DNA of 22,477 bases, taken from positions 1 through 22,477 of the IMG/VR virus record IMGVR_UViG_3300031707_000197, one strand, 5' to 3'. A program made the translations under genes and the position numbers. Shown in pieces: positions 7,328-16,900 of the stretch. Each line of letters starts with the position of its first letter. The first letter of the stretch is position 1. This DNA is from a virus. A model generated the notes under the pieces. It saw nothing but the letters and a program-made list of their open reading frames with translations, searched no databases and was not told the origin of the DNA.

Positions 7328-8334
7328 TGCAGGATCCATTTGATATTGTCAAAGATAGTTCTTTGTGGCAAAGTGGTTCAAATGCAACAGCCATTAATAG
7401 AAAAGACCCATATCTTCGCATTGGTATAGTTAAAAAAATCTATAGAGAGGAAAGAACCTCTGATTTAAAGTATCTTGTAGAAATTCAAGATCGAAATAAC
7501 TCTATTGAAGTTAGTGCCAGAATGATAAGACGTTTTGGTGGAGTTTTTAATTATGAAGATATAGTTTATCATGGTTATAAAATTGACAACAAACTAGATC
7601 CTGTAAGGGATTTTGACGCTAAAGCTGGAGACAGTGTACTTGTAGCATTTATTAATGGAGAGGGGCGAGAAGCGGTCATTCTAGGTTCATTAATACATCC
7701 TGCAAGAAAATCAACTGTAGATATTACAAAAGGTCCACAATATATATCAGAATTTAATGGCATAGAGACAACAATAAATGAGAATGGTGAATATAAGATT
7801 ACCTTTAAAGCCATACCAACAAATATTGGAAAACTTGACGATACACCCAGTAAAACCTTACCAAAACCAACGTATGACACACGAATTGGCGGAAGTTATA
7901 TTCAATTTGATAAGACTGGTAGCATAGAGTTGAACGATAAGGACTTAGCGGGCATTCAAAATCTTAGGATAGATAAGCCTAAAGGCACAATCGAGATAAA
8001 TTCTGGAAAGATTAAGTTAACATTAACTAAAAAAGAAGAGAAAGTTACGTTGAAGTGTAAGATATTAGATATCACTTCAGATAATAAAGTTATAGGAAAA
8101 ACTGAAGAATTTAGCTTAAATGCGTCTAAATTTGTAAAGATTAACTCGCCTAAGGTCGCTATTGGCAAATCAGGAGTTGAATTATTAGACCAATTATCTA
8201 AATTAGTTGATATGCTTGGTAAAGTTACCCCAATATCGCCTATTGGACCATGTACTCCATTAATGTCTACTCCACAGTGGCCTGGTGTAACAGGTGTTCA
8301 GGCCAAGATAAAGGAGATAACAGGTGCCCTCTAA
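7327..8334 (+). CDS. Baseplate central spike protein (gp5/gpV-like, OB-fold)
   Basis: This 335-residue protein starts at ATG 7327, sharing its first base with the hub stop codon; AAAGG (7316-7320) is the likely binding site. Residues about 30-125 form an OB-fold-like domain: RIGIVKKIYRE and YLVEIQD, then the long loop and strands of AGDSVLVAFINGEGREAVIL followed by GSLIHPAR, the pattern of gpV/gp5 spike N-terminal domains. Residues about 185-275 are repetitive short beta strands (IELNDKDLAGIQNLRI, GTIEINSGKIKLTLTKKEEK) as expected for a trimeric beta-helix needle. The C-terminal end has GVELLDQLSKLVDMLGKV and then a Pro-rich segment with a Cys, resembling gpV-type ends. Unlike T4 gp5 there is no internal lysozyme domain. 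It would form the membrane-piercing tip beneath the hub. Confidence 0.8.
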   Translation: MQDPFDIVKDSSLWQSGSNATAINRKDPYLRIGIVKKIYREERTSDLKYLVEIQDRNNSIEVSARMIRRFGGVFNYEDIVYHGYKIDNKLDPVRDFDAKAGDSVLVAFINGEGREAVILGSLIHPARKSTVDITKGPQYISEFNGIETTINENGEYKITFKAIPTNIGKLDDTPSKTLPKPTYDTRIGGSYIQFDKTGSIELNDKDLAGIQNLRIDKPKGTIEINSGKIKLTLTKKEEKVTLKCKILDITSDNKVIGKTEEFSLNASKFVKINSPKVAIGKSGVELLDQLSKLVDMLGKVTPISPIGPCTPLMSTPQWPGVTGVQAKIKEITGAL

Positions 8335-8346
8335 CTAAGGTTGCTA

Positions 8347-8352
8347 TATAAT
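8347..8352 (+). promoter_or_regulatory. Candidate -10-only promoter abutting the start of the next gene
   Basis: An exact TATAAT sits in the 24-base gap after the spike gene, seven bases before ATG 8359. If used, transcription would start at or next to the start codon, giving a leaderless or near-leaderless message. The only SD-like bases are a weak AGAG (8353-8356). No -35 hexamer is visible at normal spacing. The hexamer could instead be an accident of AT-rich DNA, but the other three long gaps share it. Confidence 0.4.
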
Positions 8353-8358
8353 AGAGTT

Positions 8359-9339
8359 ATGTCAATAAGTATTAAAGATATTAAGAGTGTATTTGAGCGA
8401 CCTAAGGTGAAACCATCTACGTCAGCTACTTCTGGTCAGTCTCAACCTGGGGGAATAGCATTTGATGAGAGATTCTTGTCAAATGGAACTAATACATATA
8501 CAATTAAAAGTGAAAACTGGTACACAGCAAAACCCTATGGTTTTAAGGCTACATTAAGAACTGGTGCTACAGTTGTGATGTTTCTACCCATTAATCCAAG
8601 TAATTTAACAATAACTACTAATTTTGCTACTAATATAATTTCTACATTATATGGTACTGTTGAAGAGCACTCTGATGTTAGATATTTTGATATCACTATT
8701 GCAGGAACTACAGGTATAGCTCCTAGGTTTGTTGCACCGTCTATTGTAGATGGCGGCGATATGGATCCTGGTGCAGCATACGAATCTCTTAGAAAATCAG
8801 GTCGTTCGGCATTTGCACCTGTTGATTCTTTTAGTGCAGGCGGTTTCTTTTCTAAAACATTAGCGATAGCAAATCAAATTAAAAATAAAGCAAATGATTT
8901 AGTCAATGGAAGCGCAAAACCTAAAAATGGTCTAAATGCTGATAATAGTGGATATGTTGCTTTTCATAATCTATATCGCTTCCTTCTTCAATATAAAAAA
9001 GATGCAGCTGGTGTTATCAACAGTAATAATCGCAAGAAACATCCATTAACTTTCTTTAATTATAAAGATGGAAATCGGTACGATGTAGCTGTACGCAGTT
9101 TTACAATGGTTAGATCTGCTGATAATCCAATGCTATATAACTATACTATTCAACTTCGTGGGTACAACTTGCAAAGTCTTACCGATAAAGTTGATGAAAA
9201 TATACAAAGAAGACTTCAAGATCTAGGTTTAGCTGGAATTGATGGTTCTTCTATATTAGGTGATATCAAGTCTATTTCTAGTAAAGCAAAGGGAATTATA
9301 GGTTCTGCGGTTGGCGGAATAAATTCACTAGGTAGATAA
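8359..9339 (+). CDS. Baseplate hub-associated structural protein, unnamed family
   Basis: I chose ATG 8359 (326 residues). A TTG at 8341 in the same frame would add six residues but sits directly against AAGG with no spacer and inside the TATAAT-containing gap. After a disordered N-terminus, residues about 45-125 form a beta-rich domain (TYTIKSENWYTAKPYGFKAT, then MFLPINPSNLTITTNF and STLYGTVEEHSDVRYFDITI). A helical linker follows, then a second beta domain at about 220-285 (HPLTFFNYKDGNRYDVAVRS, then YNYTIQLRGYNL). The split-domain layout, with a final strand typical of tail adaptor proteins, and position between the spike and the LysM/gp25 gene suggest a hub or tube-baseplate junction component. 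I do not recognise a named family. Its stop overlaps the next start (TAATG at 9337-9341), so the two are translationally coupled. Confidence 0.6.
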   Translation: MSISIKDIKSVFERPKVKPSTSATSGQSQPGGIAFDERFLSNGTNTYTIKSENWYTAKPYGFKATLRTGATVVMFLPINPSNLTITTNFATNIISTLYGTVEEHSDVRYFDITIAGTTGIAPRFVAPSIVDGGDMDPGAAYESLRKSGRSAFAPVDSFSAGGFFSKTLAIANQIKNKANDLVNGSAKPKNGLNADNSGYVAFHNLYRFLLQYKKDAAGVINSNNRKKHPLTFFNYKDGNRYDVAVRSFTMVRSADNPMLYNYTIQLRGYNLQSLTDKVDENIQRRLQDLGLAGIDGSSILGDIKSISSKAKGIIGSAVGGINSLGR

Positions 9340-10937
9340 TGGCAACTATTAATGAAGCATATAAAAGCATTGCTGATGTGAATCTCTGGTTAAGATCTAG
9401 AGGTGGCGATGATTTAACTCTTGCTGATATACCTTCTATTATTCCACTTCGTTGGTTACATTTTAGAGAAAATTGGGAATTCATGAAACCAGACTTGCTG
9501 AACAACATATCGCAAGATGTAGACCCTGATTTATTTAATCAACAAATAAATGATTTTTCTAATCTTATTGAATCACAAAGAAACTCTAATAAGATCAATC
9601 CATTTCAAGATTCTCAAACTTTTTATCGTTTTTATACTATATTTAATAATATTCTTATTCAAAGTATTAATCTAACCAATGAAGAACAAGAAATCATTGA
9701 TAATGAGCTGACACGTATTAATAGTTTTTCTAAGAATAATTTTCTCAGTGCTAAAAATAATATTATTGATTATAGAGATAGAGTTGCAGATACTTCAGGC
9801 CTTAGTGATAGTGATTACAATAAAGCATTTGGTAAAGATTCAATTCCACCTCAAATTAATGCCACAATAGTGGAAGCTAACTATCTACTTACACTAGAGT
9901 ATTCAATAAGAACATGTGATTTTATTTTAGCAAATCTTTTTGCAGTAGACTCTGCTATTGACCCATTTGCTTTAGCAAGGGCCAATGCAAATAACCCCAA
10001 TATAAATATTGGAAGTTATAAGTCTGGTAAATTAGTAAAAATTAACTATGGTGAAAGTTTAGAAAGTCTCGCTACTAGATACCTAGGTGACCCTAATAAA
10101 TGGTTAGATATAGCTATTGCCAATGGATTAAAACCTCCATATATTGATGAGGTTGGCGTTAGAATACCACTTCTATCAAATGGTGCCGGAAGTCAAATAA
10201 ATTTAGCAGAAACAGATATAGACGGCGAGTTAAATATCAATAAGCTGTATATAAATCAACAAGTATTCTTGCAATCAACTACAGAAGTTGTTCCGAATCA
10301 AAGGACTATTATAAATATTAGGCAAGTGCCAGTTTCAGGCGAAATTATACTTGAACTAGATGGCGATGCTAATATGAATATTTACCAAATAGCAGATCAA
10401 GCTCATATTAGAGTTTATGCCCCAAATACAATAAACAGCTCCTTCTTTGTACTTATCCCCTCTAATGAGCCTTTGGATGATTTTCGTAAAGAAGAGGTGC
10501 CATGGTTTTTAGCTAAGAGCGCCGATGATGAAAAACGAGCTAAAGTCGATCTAGCAATTGACTCAAATGGAGAGTTAACTTTAACATCAAATAGTGACAT
10601 TAGATTAAGTTATGGTCTAGAAAATGCAATTCAGGCTATAAAGCTCAAGATAATTACCGAATTAGGTTCTCTAAGATACCATCCTACTTTTGGATTGGTC
10701 AATGTTTTGGGCACCAAGAACATCAATATAGATGATACTATAGAGTTGATAACTGAGTCAATAGTTTCACAAGTTGAGGCTGATAGTAGGTTTGATAGGA
10801 TCGAGAATCTCTCAGTTGATTATTTAAGCAGTGATGCAACAAATGAGGGAGTTAGTGCTATTCTTATCAACTTAGTAGTAAGATTAGCAGGCGGAAACAA
10901 GGTGATTCCTATTAGTTTTACGGTGAATAACACTTAA
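9339..10937 (+). CDS. Baseplate protein: LysM-like segment joined to gp25/gpW-like domain
   Basis: This 532-residue protein starts at ATG 9339 in a TAATG overlap with the previous stop. Residues 1-220 are mostly helical and unassigned. Residues about 231-280 are LysM-like: VKINYGESLESLATRYLGDP, then NKWLDIAIANGLKPP and the end RIPLLS. In T4, gp53 carries such a domain and XkdP-type proteins do too. Residues about 425-530 resemble gp25/gpW (XkdS type): AIQAIKLKIITELGSLRYHP, then TFGLVNVLG, SIVSQVEADSRFDRIENLSV and a final strand ending PISFTVNN. gp25-type proteins staple the inner baseplate and start the sheath. Having both on one chain suggests an inner-baseplate protein merging gp53-like and gp25-like roles. 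The gpJ-like gene follows, the classic gp25-gp6 order. Confidence 0.75.
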   Translation: MATINEAYKSIADVNLWLRSRGGDDLTLADIPSIIPLRWLHFRENWEFMKPDLLNNISQDVDPDLFNQQINDFSNLIESQRNSNKINPFQDSQTFYRFYTIFNNILIQSINLTNEEQEIIDNELTRINSFSKNNFLSAKNNIIDYRDRVADTSGLSDSDYNKAFGKDSIPPQINATIVEANYLLTLEYSIRTCDFILANLFAVDSAIDPFALARANANNPNINIGSYKSGKLVKINYGESLESLATRYLGDPNKWLDIAIANGLKPPYIDEVGVRIPLLSNGAGSQINLAETDIDGELNINKLYINQQVFLQSTTEVVPNQRTIINIRQVPVSGEIILELDGDANMNIYQIADQAHIRVYAPNTINSSFFVLIPSNEPLDDFRKEEVPWFLAKSADDEKRAKVDLAIDSNGELTLTSNSDIRLSYGLENAIQAIKLKIITELGSLRYHPTFGLVNVLGTKNINIDDTIELITESIVSQVEADSRFDRIENLSVDYLSSDATNEGVSAILINLVVRLAGGNKVIPISFTVNNT

Positions 10938-10942
10938 GACTG

Positions 10943-10948
10943 TATAAT
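10943..10948 (+). promoter_or_regulatory. Candidate -10-only late promoter before the gpJ-like gene
   Basis: An exact TATAAT lies in the 30-base gap before ATG 10968. The predicted start is near 10955, giving a leader of about 13 bases carrying AAGGCGG (10958-10964) as ribosome binding site. The spacing from hexamer to start codon (19 intervening bases) is close to those before 1130 (21) and 21617 (18). No -35 box is visible 16-18 bases upstream. Confidence 0.5.
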
Positions 10949-10967
10949 ATAGTTTATAAGGCGGATT

Positions 10968-13900
10968 ATGGCAATTCAAATTAAGTCATTTAATCAGATC
11001 CTCGGGGATATGATTAGGAAAATAATAGCAGAAACGGCACTTAATGACTTAAATGCTGGGTCTGTATTATTGACATTACTTGAAGCGGCCGCATCAAACG
11101 ATTTTGAAAACAATACTGCAATTCTCAATGTTTTAGAGTTACTTAACATAGATGCAATTAAAAATAATGACCTAGATGCTAAAGCTGGTGATTTTGGACT
11201 TTCTCGAAGAACAGCCATTAAAGCTTCTGGTCTAGTTGATATTTATAACACTAATATTACAAAACGAAGCACTGGGTTATATGTTATTAAGCCGGCACCT
11301 ATTGCTGGACAAACTAAGATATACGTCAACAATACAACTGGATGGTCACTTACTGGTAGTTTATACATTGGTCGAGGGACTCAGTCTTTTGAAGGACCAA
11401 TTACTTATACGAGTATAGTTGTATTTCCTACATACTCAGAAATCACACTTGGATCGGCACTTCAAAAAGATCATCTAATATCTGATTCTGTTATAGATTC
11501 ACAGGGACAACCAGATATATTAATTAATGCTGGAACAAATGTAAATATACCAGCTAACAATCAAAATCCAGAAATTAACTATATCACTCTACGCGATGCT
11601 ATTATTCCTTCCGGTGAAGATAAGGTCTCTGGTGTAAGTGTTATAGCTATTGTAGCAGGATCATTGGGTAATGCTGGGATCAACACTATTACTAATTTTG
11701 ATGTACCTCCATTTTCTGGAGCAGGAGTATCTAATACTTCTGCTTTCTCAAGTGGACGAGATATCGAGACAGACACTGAATTACGAAATAGACTTAAGTC
11801 TTATTCTATTACTCTTGCTAGAGGTACTGCCCCAAGCATAATTTCTGCAGTTATCGGTGTATCTGATCCAGATGATAGCAATCAAGTGGCCTCTGCGGTC
11901 ATTACAGAACCAATTAAAGTCGGTGATCCTTCTATTCTATATATTGATGATGGCAGTGGATTTCAACCCTCTTTTGCTGGACAATCAGTTGATAAATTAC
12001 TTAATAATGCAGTGGGTAGTGAGGAATTTTTACAACTAGCAAATTACCCTCTTCCTCGTCCACAAGTAATAAATGTAGATGAAGGACCGTTTACAATTAT
12101 TGAGGGATCTTTTTTAAGAGTAAGTGTAGATGGTCAAGAAGAGACAATATACTTTGACTCTACTCAGTTTTTAAATATATCTGCAGCAACTTTATCTGAA
12201 ATCATTATAGTAATAAATACAAACTCTACATTGTTTAAAGCTAGATTTGCTAATAATTCTACGGGTATATTACTATATCCCGTAGAACATGATGCAGAGA
12301 TTATTCAAGTAGCTCCATTAAGAAGTACTGATGACCCTACACTTTATGCAAATACACTCTTAAAATTTCCTACAGATGAGTTCAGTTATATATCATTATA
12401 TAAAAACAGTGAACTACTTAGAGAAAAAGCAATAGGTGCTGAATTAGAGACTGCTTCTTTTGCACAATGGAACATCACATCTGTTGGCAATATCATTATA
12501 GCTGTAGACAATACACCAACTCAAGATAGAAACTTTGCCCTAAGTGATTTTCCTGGAGCAGTTTCTTTTGCATCGTTGTCGCTACAAGATTGGGTGGATA
12601 CATTTAATTCAAAATTCGCAGGACTTACTGCTGAGGCTACACCAAGTCAAACTATGATTATTCGCTCTAATAAAATTGGAGCAGAATCTTCTATCGTCGT
12701 AAGCGGTGGAACACTACTTAATAAATGGTTTCCTAATTTACCTCTAGAGTCGCAAGGACAAACTGCACAGTTTGAGTTAAATAGACAGACTGGTAATCTA
12801 CGCATCCTCGCTGATATTGTTGCTGGAGATAGTATCTCTGCCGGCATAGAAGATGCTAAAGGTTTTGCGGTATCTGCTGCAACAACATCTGGCAATTATA
12901 ATCTTTCATCTGATGGGGTCGGAAGACCAGCTGAGATGGTGATTGTAGTTGATTCTACTTATTGCAATAAAAAGGCTATACCTTTACTCATTGGCAGTAA
13001 TATATCTATACTTGCATCTGGATCAACTATGACTATCACATCTGACAGTGCCGACTCTTTTGCTGCACTAAAGCCAGGTGATTTCATATATCTAGTTAAA
13101 AGAACTGCTGGTTGGATCAGTGCAGCAAACTCTGGATTATTTAAGATTAAGGCGAAAGGCAATCATACGGCAGCAGGAATAGATACTTATGTAGTTGTTG
13201 ACAATGATGGTGCCGTCACAGAGGGTGGAATTCCTATTGCAGACTCTTTGGATATAAAAGCTTTCGAGACAGATGGTTTTCCACAGATCTGGCGCGGATC
13301 GTATTTAGCTAATCCGCCAGCAGAACCAATAACTGGAGTTCTAAACTCTTTAAATGAAGATGTTGCAGGTGTGTTAGCAACTATTTTTAGATCAAATTCT
13401 ATAAAAATCACATCTACTTCTGAAAATAGTGGAAGTTTAGCAATACCTATATCTATAGGTAACGCTTCAGTTTTCTTCACTGAGACAGATACTGCTCAGC
13501 TTGGTAATCCATCACATATAGCTACAAGAGTCTCTGATAAGACATTAGTATCTCTATTTAAGGCTACAAGCCCAACAGCTACTAATGTATTTTTAGATAG
13601 ACATATCTATGCAGATGTAAAAGGTGCACTATCATCCAATGCTGTACCTGATGTATCTCCTTTTGCTGGCACTTATAGTGAAACAGTGCAGTCAACTGGA
13701 GTACTTACACCAGCTAATGTTGACTTTGATGACTATTTATCTTTTACTAGAGGCAATAATCGAAATCAATTTAGAACTATAAAAGCTAAGATTGCTGTCG
13801 ATCAAGTTGGAACCCAACAGTCAACAGCTCGCACAGAATTAGATCACATTGCGTTAAACGAATTTGAACTTGTTAGACCAGTATCCATATCATCTGAAGA

Positions 13901-16900
13901 CAGCATAGTCGTGGTGATGGATAAGGATGCGACAATCAATACTGTTGATGTACGCATGTCTAGAACAGGGATAGTCAATTCAGGATCAAATCCTGGGGCA
14001 TTCGTGCCAACAACAACAGAATTCTCTGCAAATGATCAGGACAATGAACCTGGCATCGATTTTAACAACACGAATGTTTGGGGCACTATTGTAAATGGTA
14101 CGGACTTTAGTGACTATGCTGTTTGGTTAAGAGCCCGTAACTGGTATTCTACCGGTGGCGTTGCTGGTTCAGGCGGAAAGATGCTTGTTCGCTCCGCTCA
14201 GTATGGACCAAATGGTGAGAAGATTCGTTTCAATATTGAATATCCTACATCATCTGATCAAGCTGGAACTACTACATTTATTAATACTCCATCTTATAGT
14301 TTATATTCATACTATTTTGGATCTGGTCCAGCAAGAGCTACCACTATAGGTGCTGGCGATACTATTGCAGTAAAAGGTCCTTATCCTGACACTGCTACAA
14401 ACTTTCCAAATGGTGCAGTATCTGCCGGTGATTATTTTGACTACACATTCTCAGCTGGCACTTTAGCTACTGTATCTGTAGGTGATGTACTATCTATTAC
14501 CGATGGTTCAGGCGTATCTGCATCAAACTCTGGACAATTTAGTGTAACGAACAAGAGCGGATTAACGGTTCGAGTATTTAATCCAAGTGCAAGTATCACT
14601 ACTCCTGGTGCCGCTGAAGTTACAACAGTAACTACTGTAGCTGACATCATTGGTACACCTACAAGTTTTACTATTAATACAGTGGCAGATATTGCAGGAT
14701 CTTTACATCAGACATATTTTATTGTTTATGATACACAGGGTTCTGTTGCAGTGTGGTATGACATTGATAACGTTGGTGCTGTTGCACCTCCACATGGAGC
14801 AAATAGAGCTATTAAAGTAGCAACAGTAGTGACTGGCGATAGTGCTAATGACGTTGCTACTAAGACTGGCCAGGCTATTGCACTTGACAATGCTTTTAGT
14901 GTGGGTGTAATTACAAATCAAATTACTATTACAAACTTAATAAATGGAGCATTAGCAAGTGCTTCTGCAGGTACTTCTGGTTTCACACCAGCAACAATTA
15001 CAGGCACTGCAGATAATTCACTTGATGGAAAATATTTCATACTTCATGATGCAGTGGGCTCTGTTGCAGTGTGGTATGACGTAGGCAATGATGGTACATC
15101 TGAACCATTCCATGGAGCAGATCGTTCTATACGAGTATCTGGAGTTAATTATGGTGACTCTGCCACTACAGTTGCAGCAGCCACTGTTGCAGATGTTAAC
15201 CCTGATCTATCTTTTATTGCATCAAATTTAGGCAACGTAATCACTATCACTAATGTCTTTAACGGTAATTCAGCAGCAGCGACAGCTAATACCTCTGGTT
15301 TTGGAGTATCATCTGTAAACGGTTCTTTACCTGCAGATGAACTGATCGCTAATGCAAATAACGTCGTAATATTTCCATTGACAGAGACAGATGTGGCTAC
15401 CATTGCCGCTACAGTAAATGCAGGACAGATAGTAAAACTTGTAGCTGTTGGAAGTAGTGCCTTAACAATTGAAAAGGCAACTAGAGAAGATATCTATGTA
15501 TATGGCGGTAACTCAACAGCGCTAGGATATGGGCATAATCCTACAGTAGCTGCAGATAGAAATCATGTTAAATTATATGATTCTGTAAATTGGGTCAAGA
15601 GCTTTCAAAACTCAAATCCAAACTTTACTTTAAAGACTACTTTTACTCTAAATCTTGTTGCACCATCTGTATATGCCCTAGATACTGCTCCAAACGATGA
15701 TACAGCTAGTCTTGGAGAACAATTTAAACTTATTCCTGTTAGCGTTAAAAATATTCATCACCACTTGACACAAAAAGCACTCTCACAGCTTCCAATTATA
15801 TCTAACGTTAGAATTTCACAAGATCGTAAGAATGTGCAGATAACATCTAAGAGTTTAGGCTCTGATGGTTCTATTGAAGTAATAGGTGGAAATGCAAATA
15901 AAGCTCAAGCATATCTTGTCAGTGAATCTGAAGTATCTTCAGATATAAATGGCAACTTCTTACTAGTTAAAACCCCAGCCTTTCCTGATACATTTAATGC
16001 TGGTGATTTAATTAGCATTCAAAATGATGCAGGTGTTAAGAGATTTTCTAGACTTATAAACACTGACAAAATTACTGTTACTAATCCTTCATCTGGGATC
16101 ATAGAATATAATTACAATCCAAAAGCAATTGGTGTTCTTTCAACAACTGCTTTTACAATTACAGATGTCTCTGGATCATATGGAAGACCTGCTGGATATG
16201 TATGGCGATGGACACACGGTGGCGGCGGAGTTACACTTGCTCAAGTTAGAGCAGGAGATCAAGTGTTTGCATTTGGTCCAAGTCTTTCTTACGATCAGGG
16301 AAATAAAGTAAGGGTTGCAGGCGATGGACAAGTTGCAGGTCTTCCAATTATTTTCGTAAACGACGCATCTAACTATATGGACGTATTAAACCCATATGGT
16401 AAAACAATGCCAGTAGTATTCACTGTCGCTTCAGCAAATGCGACAGCTGGTGCTACATATACTCACGGTGGTCTTACTTTTACTGTCTTATCTACAATTG
16501 CACCTGGTGTATCATTAACTATGTCTGGTCCAGTACCCACTTCACCATCAGGTACATTGACAAAAACAAGTGGGGCCGGTGATGCAACAATTACTTTCAC
16601 ATCTTATACTGCCTCTACGATAGGTGTAGGTCTTACCTTTACAGCCAATACTAATTTTGGAACTTTCTTACCAGCAAATATAACGCTACCAAGCACTATT
16701 ACTTTTGCTAATACTTTTACAGCCAATCAACAAGTTAGTTTTAGTTCAACCGGTACATTACCTTCTGGGTTGCAAGCTGGAATTATATATTATGTAGTAA
16801 ATCCAACAGGTGCAAATTTTCAAGTTTCTAATACTCCAAGTGGAGCAGCTATAAATCTTATAACAATTGGAAGTGGAACACATACAGTTGTATCTGCAAT

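Noticed and set aside
7327-8334. Lysozyme domain within the spike, as in T4 gp5
   Set aside because: The length and the continuous run from OB-like strands to needle-like repeats leave no space for a lysozyme domain, and no catalytic motif was seen.
8341-8358. TTG start giving a six-residue longer hub-associated protein
   Set aside because: AAGG abuts the TTG with no spacer, and the extension lies over the TATAAT box; ATG 8359 is more likely although its SD is weak.
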